DNA from: Hyphomicrobium nitrativorans NL23
GTDB taxonomy: Bacteria > Pseudomonadota > Alphaproteobacteria > Rhizobiales > Hyphomicrobiaceae
Direction: 5' to 3'
Assembly: GCF_000503895.1 (NCBI RefSeq)
Contig: NC_022997.1
Location: 1,012,501 to 1,076,500 of the forward strand
DNA length: 64,000 bases
Part shown: in pieces, positions 40,475-50,088 of the stretch
How positions within the stretch are numbered: the stretch's first letter is position 1
How the letters are laid out: every line of letters begins with the position of its first letter
Position numbers and translations under genes: made by a program
Notes under the pieces: generated by a model
Seen by the model: only the letters and a program-made list of their open reading frames with translations
Databases searched by the model: none
What the model was told of the DNA's origin: nothing

Positions 40475-41818
40475 ATGAAGTTGGGAGGAAGCGTGTTTGC
40501 GCATGTACTGGCCGGCTGCATCCTGTTCCGCTGCGAAGCGGCGACGGCCGCAGACCTCGCGGGCTGCTGCGCGGACATCGAGGAGCGCATTGCGGAGCTG
40601 GAGACCGCGACAGGCGGCAAGGGCGGTCGCAACGTCGATCTGACGGTCTATGGCCAGATCAACCAGGCGATCATGGGTTGGGACGACGGGTATAAGCGGA
40701 ACGCCTACCTGGTCACGAATGACGCCTCGCGTACGCGGTTCGGCTTTCGTGGGCAGTCGAAGCTCGATAGCGATCTATCGGCCAGCTTCCTGATCGAAAT
40801 TGGCGTGCGCTCGCTCAACTCCAAGCGCAGCGACCAGCTCACAACCCGCTCCGGGCTCGACATTCGCCGAGCGTGGTGGGGTGTGACGAGTAAGACTCTG
40901 GGTACGATCCAGTTCGGACGCGCCATCACGGCTCTCGAAGAGATCACGGAAGCCAATCTTGCCGGCACGAACCGGGCCGGGAAATACTCGGACGTGGAGG
41001 ACAGCGGCCTTGGCTTGCTGCTGCGCTCGAAGTCCACCTCATCGCTCAGCGGGGTCGCGTGGCGGCGTCTGCTCAAGCATACAGGCAATCAGCCCGGCGA
41101 AGGCGATGTCCAGTCCGGCATCCGGTATATAACGCCGACGTTCGCCGGCTTTTTCATGAGCATCGCCTGGGGCGCCGACGACTTGTGGGATGCAAGCCTC
41201 GAGTACGAAGGGCAAGTGTCTGACTTCAAGGTGGCGGCGAGAGTCGGCTATGGAGCCTCCACGGATGGCGGAGAGGATGCAAGTTTCGAGTGCGTGGCCA
41301 CGAACCTGCCAGCGGCTCCGAACGATGCCGACTGTGCGACGCTCGGCGGATCACTCAGCGTCCTGCATGAGCCGAGCGGCCTTTACGCCAATATGGCGGG
41401 TGGCTGGTTCAAGGACCGCAACGTGAAATACGCGCCCTCCTTTGCAGACGTCAGTCCTACCACCACGAGCACATTCTGGGCCTTCGAAACCGGCATCCAG
41501 AGGAACTGGCTCGACCTCGGCGCGACGACGATCTTCGGCCAGCTTTACCGCATGGAGGGCGGTGCTAATGCCCGTCTGACGGTCGAAGCGGACGATGCGA
41601 TAAACCTGATCGGCGCTGACGCCGGATTCTATGCGAGCAAGGTGGAGATGTGGGGCATCGGGCTCACACAAGACATCTCAGGCGCCGAGACGAAGCTTTA
41701 TGCCCTCTATCGCCACTATGATGCGAGCGTCACGCTCGCGGGGTCAGGCCAGATCGAGGCCTCGGAGCCGCTTGAGGACTTGCATATCGTCATGGGAGGC
41801 GCCCTCATCAGGTTCTGA
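40475..41818 (+). CDS. Outer-membrane porin
   Basis: A 447-residue protein with a signal peptide (VFAHVLAGCILFRCEAATA). The mature part begins with a short coiled coil (DIEERIAELETA) and continues as amphipathic beta strands (LTVYGQINQAIMGWDDGYKR, GRAITALEEITEAN). It ends in a terminal Phe (GGALIRF), the usual porin signature for BamA. It resembles alphaproteobacterial porins, and lies between the metal sensor and the metal ATPase. Confidence 0.87.
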   Translation: MKLGGSVFAHVLAGCILFRCEAATAADLAGCCADIEERIAELETATGGKGGRNVDLTVYGQINQAIMGWDDGYKRNAYLVTNDASRTRFGFRGQSKLDSDLSASFLIEIGVRSLNSKRSDQLTTRSGLDIRRAWWGVTSKTLGTIQFGRAITALEEITEANLAGTNRAGKYSDVEDSGLGLLLRSKSTSSLSGVAWRRLLKHTGNQPGEGDVQSGIRYITPTFAGFFMSIAWGADDLWDASLEYEGQVSDFKVAARVGYGASTDGGEDASFECVATNLPAAPNDADCATLGGSLSVLHEPSGLYANMAGGWFKDRNVKYAPSFADVSPTTTSTFWAFETGIQRNWLDLGATTIFGQLYRMEGGANARLTVEADDAINLIGADAGFYASKVEMWGIGLTQDISGAETKLYALYRHYDASVTLAGSGQIEASEPLEDLHIVMGGALIRF

Positions 41819-41950
41819 TTGATCTCCTCATGAGGGCATCGACGCGATAGGCCCACGCGGCGAGCCACGCCTCCGCAAAGGCAGAATGCGCTATCCTCGC
41901 CGTTCATGGGGTGATCAACCGGCTTTAGGCCGAATTTCGGAGAGCTGTCC

Positions 41951-44239
41951 ATGGTTGAGGAGCGTTTCGTCAGGCGTTCCCTGCTACTCGCTGTTCTGCT
42001 CGGCCTTTTGGCGGGGGCGATGGCATTTGCATTCGATCATGACCGGCTAGCGGACTGGCTCTGGATCGGGGCGACGGTCCCGGTCGTCATCGTTCTTGCC
42101 ATCTCCATTGTTCGCGATCTCCTGGCTCGACGCCTGGGCGTCGATGCGATCGCGCTCTTGGCCATGGCGGGAGCCATCGCGCTGAACCAGTCGCTTGCCG
42201 CAATCGTCGTCGCCATCATGTACACCGGCGGCACGGTGCTCGAGGACTACGCGGTCGCGCGCGCCGAGCGCAATCTCAAGTCACTCATAGACCGCGCTCC
42301 GACAATCGCACTCCGCCGCAATGGCGAAGTAATCGAGGAGACCTCGATCGCATCGATTGCCATCGGCGATATGATCGTGGTCCGTGCAGGGGAGATCCTG
42401 CCTGTGGACGGGCTCATCCGGTCGCCGATTGCGATCCTGGATGAATCGGCCCTGACAGGCGAGCCTATCCCCGTCACACGGGCTCTCGGCGAGAGCGCGC
42501 GCAGTGGTACCCTCAATGCCGGCGACACCTTCGAGATCACGGCCGTTGCTACGGCCGAGGACAGCACATATGCCGGCATCGTGCGTCTCGTAACGTCAGC
42601 TCAGACGGCCAAGGCGCCCTTCATCCGCTTGGCTGATCGCTATGCCCTGCTGCTTCTGCCGGTCACCCTTCTCGTTGCCGGGCTGGCTTGGGTCATATCG
42701 GGCGAGGCCGTGCGCGCGCTGGCCGTGCTGGTCGTCGCCACCCCCTGTCCGTTGATCCTGGCCGCGCCGGTCGCGTTCATCGCTGGTGTCTCGCAGGCGG
42801 CACGCCGTGGCATCATCATCAAGGGTGGGGCTCCGTTGGATGCCCTGGCGCGGACACACACCGTGCTCTTCGACAAGACCGGAACACTGACAGTGGGCGG
42901 CGCGCGCCTGGTTGCGATAGAGACCGGGCCAGGAGAAAGCGCCGATGAAGTGCTTCGCCTCGTCGCCTCCCTGGAGCAGGCATCCCAACATGTCGTTGCC
43001 AGAGCGATCGTCGCTGCCGCCATGGTCAGGGGGCTTGTCCTGCAGATGCCCTCGCAGGTGCACGAGGTCATGGGGTCGGGCCTGGAGGGCATCGTCGAGG
43101 GAAAATGCGTTCGCGCGGGCTCCCACCAGATGATCTTCGGGTCGCATCGGCCCGACGATTGGGCTCTACGTGCTTTGCGCCGGGCATCCTGGCGGTCTGC
43201 GCTCAGCGTCTTTGTGTCCATCGACGGCCGCATCGCCGGTGCGTTGCTCCTGGGCGATGAACTGCGTAAGGAGACCCCTCGCGCGGTTCAGTCGCTCCGC
43301 GCCGCCGGGATCGCACGCATCGTAATGGTGACAGGAGATCGGGCGGATGCGGCCGAGACCATCGCCGCAGCACTCGACATCGATGCTGTCCTCTCGGATC
43401 GGGATCCGTCCGACAAGGTGGATGCCGTGGCAATGGAGAGTCGTCTCCACCCGACCCTCATGGTCGGTGACGGTATCAACGACGCTCCGGCGCTTGCTGC
43501 CGCAGACGTCGGAGTGGCATTGGGGGCCCGGGGTGCCAGTGCCTCGTCCGAGGCGGCCGACGTGGTTATCGTCGTCGACCGTCTTGACCGCGTCTCCGAA
43601 GCGGTGTCGATCGCGCGGCGCTCCCGCCGCATTGCCGTTCAGAGCATTGTCGTCGGCATGGGATTGTCCGGCATTGCCATGGCTGCCGCAGCAGTCGGAT
43701 GGCTTGCGCCTGTCGCGGGCGCGATCACGCAGGAGGCCATTGATGTTGCAGTCATTCTCAATGCGTTGCGCGCCCTTCGACCTGCCCGCCGGGCGACGCA
43801 ACGCGGCGTGCCCGGGACAATGGCACGGGATCTCGGCGCGCAGCACCGCCTTCTGGAGCAGGAATTGGATAAGCTGCTCCAAATCTCGGATGCGCTCGAC
43901 GATGCGGGGGGTCAGGAGGCCGTTGACCTGATCCTCAAAGCCCATCGCATTGTCGAGGAGAGCGTCGTCATTCACGAGCGGGAGGACGAGACGATCATCT
44001 ATCCACGCCTCACCAAATACCTGGCTGACGGGCACGGACTGTCGGCGATGAGTCGCGCTCACCGTGAGATTCTGCATCAGGCAAGGCTTTTGTCCCGGAT
44101 CGCTAGAAATTTGCGCGCAGAGGACGCCGATAAATATCTGGTGCGCGACGCACAGCGCGTGCTCGGATCTATCGAGGCGCTCGTTCGCATCCACAATGCT
44201 CAGGAGGATGACATTTATGAACACGTCGTCCAGGAATAG
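41951..44239 (+). CDS. P-type metal ATPase fused to a hemerythrin-like domain
   Basis: A 762-residue protein. Residues 1-620 are a P-type ATPase with about eight spans, TGEPIPVTR actuator motif, a membrane TPCPLILA motif where P1B pumps have CPC or a variant, the phosphorylation site FDKTGTLTVGG and the hinge MVGDGINDAPALAAADVG. No N-terminal metal-binding domain is present. Residues about 625-762 are a hemerythrin-like bundle: AHRIVEESVVIHEREDETII, then HREILHQ and IHNAQEDDIYEH. Hemerythrins bind a di-iron centre and O2 or sense iron and redox state. The cargo is unknown. The last 23 bases overlap the next gene. Confidence 0.88.
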   Translation: MVEERFVRRSLLLAVLLGLLAGAMAFAFDHDRLADWLWIGATVPVVIVLAISIVRDLLARRLGVDAIALLAMAGAIALNQSLAAIVVAIMYTGGTVLEDYAVARAERNLKSLIDRAPTIALRRNGEVIEETSIASIAIGDMIVVRAGEILPVDGLIRSPIAILDESALTGEPIPVTRALGESARSGTLNAGDTFEITAVATAEDSTYAGIVRLVTSAQTAKAPFIRLADRYALLLLPVTLLVAGLAWVISGEAVRALAVLVVATPCPLILAAPVAFIAGVSQAARRGIIIKGGAPLDALARTHTVLFDKTGTLTVGGARLVAIETGPGESADEVLRLVASLEQASQHVVARAIVAAAMVRGLVLQMPSQVHEVMGSGLEGIVEGKCVRAGSHQMIFGSHRPDDWALRALRRASWRSALSVFVSIDGRIAGALLLGDELRKETPRAVQSLRAAGIARIVMVTGDRADAAETIAAALDIDAVLSDRDPSDKVDAVAMESRLHPTLMVGDGINDAPALAAADVGVALGARGASASSEAADVVIVVDRLDRVSEAVSIARRSRRIAVQSIVVGMGLSGIAMAAAAVGWLAPVAGAITQEAIDVAVILNALRALRPARRATQRGVPGTMARDLGAQHRLLEQELDKLLQISDALDDAGGQEAVDLILKAHRIVEESVVIHEREDETIIYPRLTKYLADGHGLSAMSRAHREILHQARLLSRIARNLRAEDADKYLVRDAQRVLGSIEALVRIHNAQEDDIYEHVVQE

Positions 44240-45695
44240 GGATCAAAACAAAGCATCGCGAGGGATTCCTGCACGGCAATCGGGCCTGCACGGCACAGTC
44301 GTTGCGGTTCTCTTCGTCGTGGCAGCCCTGCTGCCGCTTGTCGCTGCGCTCGGCACCGGAATAGCGCCGGCGAACACGTCCGCCGAGTTTGCGACGGCGC
44401 TCGGGCTTACTGCGACGGCCCTCGTATTCCTGCAGTTCTGGAGCTCAGGCCGCTACGAGCGCATTTCCGGCCGCGTCGGCATCGATCGGACCATGGGGTT
44501 TCATCGCATCGCGGCCTATGCGCTGCTCGCCTTCGCGTTGCTCCATCCCTTGAGCTACCTGGCAAATACCCTGTTCGCTGATCCCGTCGCGGCGTGGAAC
44601 CGGCTTACGTCCATGATGGCAAGTCCGCGCCTGCGCAGCGGTGTGCTCGCGCTCGCGGGATTGATTATCATTGTTTCCCTCGCCACGGTGCGCACGCGCC
44701 CGTTCATCCGCTACGAACTCTGGCGCTTCGGTCATGGACCGCTGGCGGTTCTCGTGGCGGGACTCGTCCTCCATCATGCCGCGACGACCGGAACCTACAG
44801 CGCCGAGACGCCGTTGCGCCATGTCTGGATCCTATTCGCCGGCGGCGCCGTTGCCGCAATCCTTTTGGTGTATGTGGTGAGACCCTGGCGCATGTGGCGC
44901 GAGGACTGGCGCGTCGAGCGGGTGCGGCGGGTTGGCGCGCGCACCGTTGAAATGATTTTGCACGGTCCAGCAACGACGCAGCTTCGCTTTCGCGCTGGTC
45001 AGTTCATCTGGATGACGCTCGCGCCCCATCGGCCGCCCTTCCACGATCATCCCTTTTCGATCGCCTCGGCCCCGGCCGATCTGCCCCGCCTGCGTCTTGT
45101 GATCAACGAAGTGGGCGATTGCACCCGCACTTTTGAACGCATCTCCCAGGGCACCCGCGTCGCCATCGACGGCCCGCATGGAAGCTTCATCGTACCGCCG
45201 GATAAAACACCGGTCTTGTTGATCGCCGGCGGTGTCGGCATTGCGCCGCTTCTTGGAATGATTGAGGAGGCTGCGGCAAACGGAGATCTCAGGCCATATC
45301 GCCTGCTCTTCGCAGCACGACGGCAGAGCGACCTGGTTTGCCTCGACCGGTTGCGCAACCTGCAGTCGAGACTTGATCTTTCCATTCTCTGTCTTGTCGA
45401 CGATGGCCCGCGCGACGATCAGGTGGGGACGGGGCCGCTGCAGCCGAGCCATGTCCGTGACTTCGTCTCGGACGCCGATCCGCAAGGAGCGGTAGCGCTC
45501 GTTTGCGGTCCGCCTCGGATGATGGAGGTGGCAACTGACATGCTCTTAGAAGCGGGCGTTCCCGAGAACTCGATCCTCTATGAGCGGTTTGACTTCGGCG
45601 CTGGCAAGGGTCGGCTCGACAAACAGCGTCGAAACCAGGCATTGCTCGTGTTTCTCGTGATCGTCGCAGCGATGGCAGCCTTCAGCATGCGCTAA
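44217..45695 (+). CDS. Ferric-reductase-like membrane flavoprotein with FNR domain
   Basis: A 492-residue protein starting MNTSSRNRDQNKASRGIPAR, inside the end of the ATPase gene. About six spans contain the His pairs that bind haem (GFHRIAAYALLAFALLHP, GHGPLAVLVAGLVLHHAAT). The C-terminal half is a ferredoxin-NADP reductase module: RAGQFIWMTL, DHPFSIASAP (FAD), GGVGIAPLLGMI (NAD) and CGPPRMMEVATDML. It would pass electrons from NAD(P)H through FAD and haem across the membrane. The overlap suggests strict co-expression with the ATPase. Confidence 0.9.
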   Translation: MNTSSRNRDQNKASRGIPARQSGLHGTVVAVLFVVAALLPLVAALGTGIAPANTSAEFATALGLTATALVFLQFWSSGRYERISGRVGIDRTMGFHRIAAYALLAFALLHPLSYLANTLFADPVAAWNRLTSMMASPRLRSGVLALAGLIIIVSLATVRTRPFIRYELWRFGHGPLAVLVAGLVLHHAATTGTYSAETPLRHVWILFAGGAVAAILLVYVVRPWRMWREDWRVERVRRVGARTVEMILHGPATTQLRFRAGQFIWMTLAPHRPPFHDHPFSIASAPADLPRLRLVINEVGDCTRTFERISQGTRVAIDGPHGSFIVPPDKTPVLLIAGGVGIAPLLGMIEEAAANGDLRPYRLLFAARRQSDLVCLDRLRNLQSRLDLSILCLVDDGPRDDQVGTGPLQPSHVRDFVSDADPQGAVALVCGPPRMMEVATDMLLEAGVPENSILYERFDFGAGKGRLDKQRRNQALLVFLVIVAAMAAFSMR

Positions 45696-45697
45696 TT

Positions 45698-45853
45698 CTA
45701 AGGCGCCGTCTGCTCAACCAAGTATCCGACGATTGCGGCGCGAGTAACGGGATCGTCGACATGGTGGCCATCCTGCGCCGCCCCAATCTGATACTTCGAC
45801 CTAAGGTTGACATGCCTTCCCGGCAGCAGAATATGGGCGCCTGCTGCCGTCAT
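45698..45853 (-). CDS. Possible small protein or gene remnant (51 aa)
   Basis: The minus strand reads MTAAGAHILLPGRHVNLRSK, then a segment ending ITxxxAIVGYLVEQTAP-like residues. The end resembles the last helix of small c-type cytochromes, but no haem motif is present. It may be the tail of a lost gene. Nothing else is found between the reductase and mgtE. Confidence 0.3.
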   Translation of the reverse strand: MTAAGAHILLPGRHVNLRSKYQIGAAQDGHHVDDPVTRAAIVGYLVEQTAP

Positions 45854-46040
45854 GGCAGCGTAATCTCAACGAGTGAAATCATGGACGACAGTTCCAGTCG
45901 GCGCTTCGTCGGAAGTGCTTCACGTAGACCAGCAAATGCTATGCCTACGGCCATCCATGCGGGCCGGGCGGGACATCACGGCCTGAACTAGCCGGCGTCC
46001 TTCCCGGCCCGGGCGGACGCCCGAACCGGGGAATGGACCG

Positions 46041-47450
46041 ATGACGAACGACACCCTCGCTTCCCGCGCCGGTCTGGAGACGCTTCGTCTCCAGCCGGAG
46101 AACCTCGTTCTTGCCGAGGCCGTTCGCGCATGGCTCGACAGCGGAGACGCAGGCTCCCTGCGGAGCGTCTTTCAGGACCATCATGAGGCCGATGTCGCGC
46201 AGGTCCTGGCCGCGTTGCGGCCGCAGGACACGCTCGAAGCCCTCAGGTTGCTGGAGATCGACGTCCGCGCCACGCTCTTCGGATACCTGCCGCCGAAGAT
46301 CCAGACGGCCGTCGCGCGCCATATGAGCAGGCGTGAGCTGGCCGACATCGTCTCGGCCATGTCGCACGACGAGCGCGCGGACCTGTTCAAGAAGCTTGAC
46401 GAGAAGGAGAGGAAGACCCTGCTGCCCGCGCTTGCGCAGGCCGAGCGCGAGGATTTGCGCAAGCTCGCTTCCTATCCGGAAGGCACCGCCGGCTCGGTGA
46501 TGACGTCGGATTATGCCGCGCTCACGCCCGACCTCGAGGTCAGCAAGGCGCTGTCGGAACTGCGCATCCAGGCGCCAGACAGCGAGACCATCTATCAGGT
46601 CTTTGTCGTGGACGGGGAGCGCCGCCTTCTCGGCGCGGTGAGCCTGCGCGATCTGTTGCTTGCACGCCCGGGCGAGCGCGTCGGCGACCTGATGACGACC
46701 ACCGTGCCGCGGATCGCAGCGGATCAGCCGCGCGAGGAGGCCGCGCGGCTGATCGCCCGCTATGACCTGATGGCGCTGCCCGTCACGGACGATGCCGGAA
46801 AGCTGGTCGGCATCGTCACGCACGACGACGCCATGGACGTGCAGGCCGAGGAGGCGACGGAGGACTTCCATCGGGTCGGCACGGTGCGGAACCTGGACGC
46901 GAGCGTGAGCGAGGCGAGCATCTTCATGCTCTACCGGGCCCGCATCGCATGGCTCGTGCTGCTTGTTTTCGGCAACGTCTTCTCTGGCCTCGGCATCGCC
47001 TATTTCGAAGACACCATCGCCGCTCATGTCGTGCTGGTCTTCTTCTTGCCGCTGCTGATCGGCTCGGGCGGCAACGCCGGATCGCAATCGGCGACGCTGA
47101 TGGTGCGCGCGCTGGCGACCGGCGACGTGCGTTTCTCGGACTGGGGCTTCGTGATCGGACGCGAGGTCCTCGTCGCCGGCCTGCTCGGCTTCACCATGGC
47201 GCTTGCCGTCTCGCCGCTCGGCCTGCTCAGGGGCGGCGTGGATGTGGCCCTCGTCGTGGCCGCCGCCATGGTCCTGATCGTGTTGATGGGCGGCCTGATC
47301 GGTATCTCGCTGCCGTTCATCCTGGCGCGCTTCGGGCTCGATTCGGCGACGGCGTCCGGGCCGCTCGTCACCTCAATCGCGGACGCCGCTGGCGTTGTGA
47401 TCTATTTTTCCATCGCGACCGCTGTCCTGCCGTTTGCGGTGACGAGCTGA
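46041..47450 (+). CDS. mgtE: Magnesium transporter MgtE
   Basis: A 469-residue protein. The N-terminal superhelical domain (DVAQVLAALRPQDTLEALRL) is followed by two CBS domains (DYAALTPDLEVSKALSELRI, VGDLMTTTVPRIAADQP, VTHDDAMDVQAEEATEDF). A five-span membrane domain follows, with the family segment PLLIGSGGNAGSQSATLMVR. MgtE is a gated Mg2+ channel closed by cytoplasmic Mg2+ binding to the CBS domains. The convergent gene downstream is a tandem Usp. Confidence 0.93.
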   Translation: MTNDTLASRAGLETLRLQPENLVLAEAVRAWLDSGDAGSLRSVFQDHHEADVAQVLAALRPQDTLEALRLLEIDVRATLFGYLPPKIQTAVARHMSRRELADIVSAMSHDERADLFKKLDEKERKTLLPALAQAEREDLRKLASYPEGTAGSVMTSDYAALTPDLEVSKALSELRIQAPDSETIYQVFVVDGERRLLGAVSLRDLLLARPGERVGDLMTTTVPRIAADQPREEAARLIARYDLMALPVTDDAGKLVGIVTHDDAMDVQAEEATEDFHRVGTVRNLDASVSEASIFMLYRARIAWLVLLVFGNVFSGLGIAYFEDTIAAHVVLVFFLPLLIGSGGNAGSQSATLMVRALATGDVRFSDWGFVIGREVLVAGLLGFTMALAVSPLGLLRGGVDVALVVAAAMVLIVLMGGLIGISLPFILARFGLDSATASGPLVTSIADAAGVVIYFSIATAVLPFAVTS

Positions 47451-47511
47451 GAGCAGCCGTCGCAGCGACCAGACAGGGCGAAATGACCGTGCCCCGCTCC
47501 GGCTGCCGCAC

Positions 47512-48405
47512 TCAGCCCGGCATCGTCGCAACAAGGACGTCGCAGGCCGCCTCCCTGAGCACGCGCTGCGTGACGCTGCCGAGAAGGGCCTGAAGGACAA
47601 CACCGCGACCATTGGGACCCAACGCCAGAAGATCGATGTCGCGGCTCTTGGCGAGGCGGACAAGGGCCGGGCCAGGCTCGCCGTCAAGGAAGTGCGTCGC
47701 GACCTTCCCGGTACCTATGACATCACGCACGAACAGGGAAAGGTCGTGGCGGGCCCTATCCTCCTTTGCCGAGCGATACGCTCCTATATCGGCTTGCGAG
47801 GTACCGGCGCGCAGCATGGCCTGCTCGAAGGTGAGCGGGATGTAGAGAGCATGAACCAAGTCCATGCGTGCCGCGGGAGCCAGCTTCCGGGCGTCTTTCG
47901 CAGCCGCTGCGGACTGAGGCGAGAAATCGACGGCGACCGCTACCCGCCGATAAGGTCCGGCCGACGGGTTTCTTACTACGAGAACGGGTGCAGGCGACGC
48001 CCTCACCACCCTGTCTGCCGTGGAGCCCAGCACCTTCTCGCTGAGCGAGTGGCCTCGACCCGGCCCAATCACCACGAAATCCGCGCCGCGCTCGCCTGCC
48101 ACGCCCGTAATGACGGTGTGCGCCGATCCGAAGGCGACCTCCACATCGGCGGACGGGCTTCCCCCTTGGGCCAGGAGATTCGAGATCGCCGCACGAGCCT
48201 GTCGGTTCAGGTGATCCCTCAGGGCGCTCTCGCTCAAGTCCGACGCAGACGCAGATGCGGCCTGTGACAGCGACGGCGTCTCGATGACGTGCACCACGAC
48301 AAGCCGAGCCTCATGCTCCGTCGCCAATTGAATGGCCCGCCCCAACACGGCCTCGCTAACGTCCTCCATATCGAGGCCAGCGACAATCGTCTTGACGTCC
48401 CCCAT
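47512..48405 (-). CDS. Tandem universal stress protein (UspA x2)
   Basis: From ATG 48405 (MGDVKTIVAGLDMEDVSEAV) the 297-residue protein has two Usp domains with ATP signatures VIGPGRGHSLSEKVLGSTAD and LGPNGRGVVLQALLGSVTQR. It is only distantly similar to the tandem Usp at 32955. It lies downstream of the baeRF-like gene on the same strand, separated by about 90 bases. Confidence 0.9.
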   Translation of the reverse strand: MGDVKTIVAGLDMEDVSEAVLGRAIQLATEHEARLVVVHVIETPSLSQAASASASDLSESALRDHLNRQARAAISNLLAQGGSPSADVEVAFGSAHTVITGVAGERGADFVVIGPGRGHSLSEKVLGSTADRVVRASPAPVLVVRNPSAGPYRRVAVAVDFSPQSAAAAKDARKLAPAARMDLVHALYIPLTFEQAMLRAGTSQADIGAYRSAKEDRARHDLSLFVRDVIGTGKVATHFLDGEPGPALVRLAKSRDIDLLALGPNGRGVVLQALLGSVTQRVLREAACDVLVATMPG

Positions 48406-48495
48406 ACTGCCCTCATTCATTCAAGGATTGTCCAGAATGGACAACGATCTTGGGTGAAACAGGTGAACCTCGCATTGAGCCGGGGCGCGCGCTGT

Positions 48496-49608
48496 TCAGA
48501 TCGGATAGCGCAGAGTTGCCGCCAGCGGAGCGTTGCCAGGGATATCCTCCCGGCGGACGCCCAGAAACCGCGCGCCCGTCAGGATTGCTCGTCCGGCAAT
48601 CTCGTCGACGACATCGTACGTGCTGGCGTCTTTGGCGAAAGTCACAGTGCCGTCGATGTCGCTGACGCTGCCCGGCACGGTATGGTCGATATCGACCATG
48701 AGAAATTCGATCGCACCATTCGTGGCCGCCCGTGCGGCCTCTCCGAGATCGGTGGTGGCCCGGCGGACGCTGGAGCGGGCCTCATAGAGCGCATTGGCGT
48801 CTTTGATCTGCGCCTTGTAGTACCCATCGAGTACGGGACGGGCAGCGCTCGCAAGCTCTGCATCCGTCATGCGATCCGGGCTTTCTGAAATGCCCCCGCT
48901 CAGGAGCGCGGGATAGCTGTTCAAGTTCCGGAAGATCGGCCCCAAAGGTTCCGTAGCTGCCAGGATCAGCGGTGTGTCCCGACCGGCAAGCACCCGCAGT
49001 GCCGCGTCCACCTTCCGTGCATACTGGCGCAGCAGGACGGTCTGCCCTTCGGCGTTGGCGATGCGCGTGTTTTGCGTGAGGTTGTTTACGGAAGCCCGAC
49101 CGACCGCATCGGATGCGTCTTTAGGAAAATCCTGAACCCGGACGCGAGAAGGCGGCAGTTCCGGAAAGATTTCTATCAGACGCACCGCATTCTCCGACAA
49201 CGCGAGGACAAGCGCCGTCTGAGGGAACGCGATCGCTCGTAGCAGCGGTTTCAGGTAAAAGCGGTCGGACACCTGCACCATGTCGGTCAAAGCGGTGGCG
49301 AGTCTGAATGTGCGCACACTATCGGGGGTGGCGAGAACAGCCACGCTGTGAGCCTGCAGCCGCCAGAAGTCCTCGTCATCGCCCAACGCGGCAAGCTCGG
49401 CTTCGAGCAGAGCGCGGCGGCGTTTATCGAGCCCGGCCTTCGTAAGCTGTTCCGAAGCCGACTTGGCCATGTTGCCGAAGGCAATGCAGCTGGCAGATAC
49501 ATGCTGGGTTTGCGGAGTCGTGGAGACGTAGATCGACACGCAGGCATCTGCGCGCGTTGAAATCAGCGCCTTTAGTTCTGGGAGCGTCGGTATGTCTACG
49601 TAAAGCAT
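48496..49608 (-). CDS. baeRF-like protein (bacterial eRF1-related)
   Basis: The 370-residue soluble protein begins MLYVDIPTLPELKALISTRA and contains CVSIYVSTTPQTQHVSASCI. The centre includes LVLALSENAVRLIEIFPELP, and the C-terminal third EFLMVDIDHTVPGSVSDIDG and YDVVDEIAGRAILTGARFLG. This order matches baeRF proteins, bacterial relatives of archaeal/eukaryotic release factor 1, proposed to act on ribosomes under stress. The pairing with a Usp gene fits a stress role. The family call is by pattern and not verified. Confidence 0.65.
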   Translation of the reverse strand: MLYVDIPTLPELKALISTRADACVSIYVSTTPQTQHVSASCIAFGNMAKSASEQLTKAGLDKRRRALLEAELAALGDDEDFWRLQAHSVAVLATPDSVRTFRLATALTDMVQVSDRFYLKPLLRAIAFPQTALVLALSENAVRLIEIFPELPPSRVRVQDFPKDASDAVGRASVNNLTQNTRIANAEGQTVLLRQYARKVDAALRVLAGRDTPLILAATEPLGPIFRNLNSYPALLSGGISESPDRMTDAELASAARPVLDGYYKAQIKDANALYEARSSVRRATTDLGEAARAATNGAIEFLMVDIDHTVPGSVSDIDGTVTFAKDASTYDVVDEIAGRAILTGARFLGVRREDIPGNAPLAATLRYPI

Positions 49609-49689
49609 CAGCGCTTCGCTCCTGTTGTCTGATGTGGAGAATGAAGATCAGTTGGGCAGCAAATTATCAAGAGCGTCAACCCTCGCGCC

Positions 49690-49800
49690 CACACTGCCGT
49701 CCAACTCCTGCTTGGACATTCGAAGCTCGAGAGCACTGTTCGCCACCTCGGAATTGAAGGCGACGATGCGATCGAGATCGTTGAGAAGATCGATATCTGA
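49690..49800 (+). pseudogene. 3' remnant of the compact tyrosine recombinase
   Basis: The sequence reads AVQLLLGHSKLESTVRHLGI and ends in EKIDI and a stop, matching the last 37 residues of the intact copy at 29634. The nucleophile Tyr has become His here (VRHLGI). The tail repeat follows, as in the intact copy. Confidence 0.85.
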
Positions 49801-49828
49801 TGGCAGCTCGGCCGCTATGAGCAGACTT

Positions 49829-49855
49829 GCTCGGCGAGTGTGCGGGGGCGCCGAT
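49829..49855. repeat. Recombinase tail repeat, copy 3
   Basis: GCTCGGCGAGT, then GGGGGCGCCGAT, 29 bases past the remnant's stop and matching the copies at 30298 and 34173. Confidence 0.55.
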
Positions 49856-49908
49856 CACGGCCGCGGCAATGACCGCTACTGGGACAAACTTGCCCAAAGG
49901 TGATTTCC

Positions 49909-50037
49909 CTACGAGGGCTTTGAGAGCTCTTCCATGTCAGCCAACAACTCGGCGAGCTTGCCCTTCAGCGTCTCGCACGTGTCTGCAGCTTTCTGCTGAT
50001 CCACGTCTGTTTCCCCCGGCAAATTTCCGGAAGCCAT
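49909..50037 (-). CDS. Small helical protein (42 aa)
   Basis: From ATG 50037 the product reads MASGNLPGETDVDQQKAADT, then CETLKGKLAELLADMEELSK and a stop. The even hydrophobic spacing indicates one amphipathic helix or a coiled coil. It lies next to the integrase remnant and may be cargo or a remnant. No family recognised. Confidence 0.4.
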   Translation of the reverse strand: MASGNLPGETDVDQQKAADTCETLKGKLAELLADMEELSKPS

Positions 50038-50088
50038 TGCCTTTGCTAGGGCCGTTCCTGTGATCTCAGCCAGATGGCTCAGGGGTCG

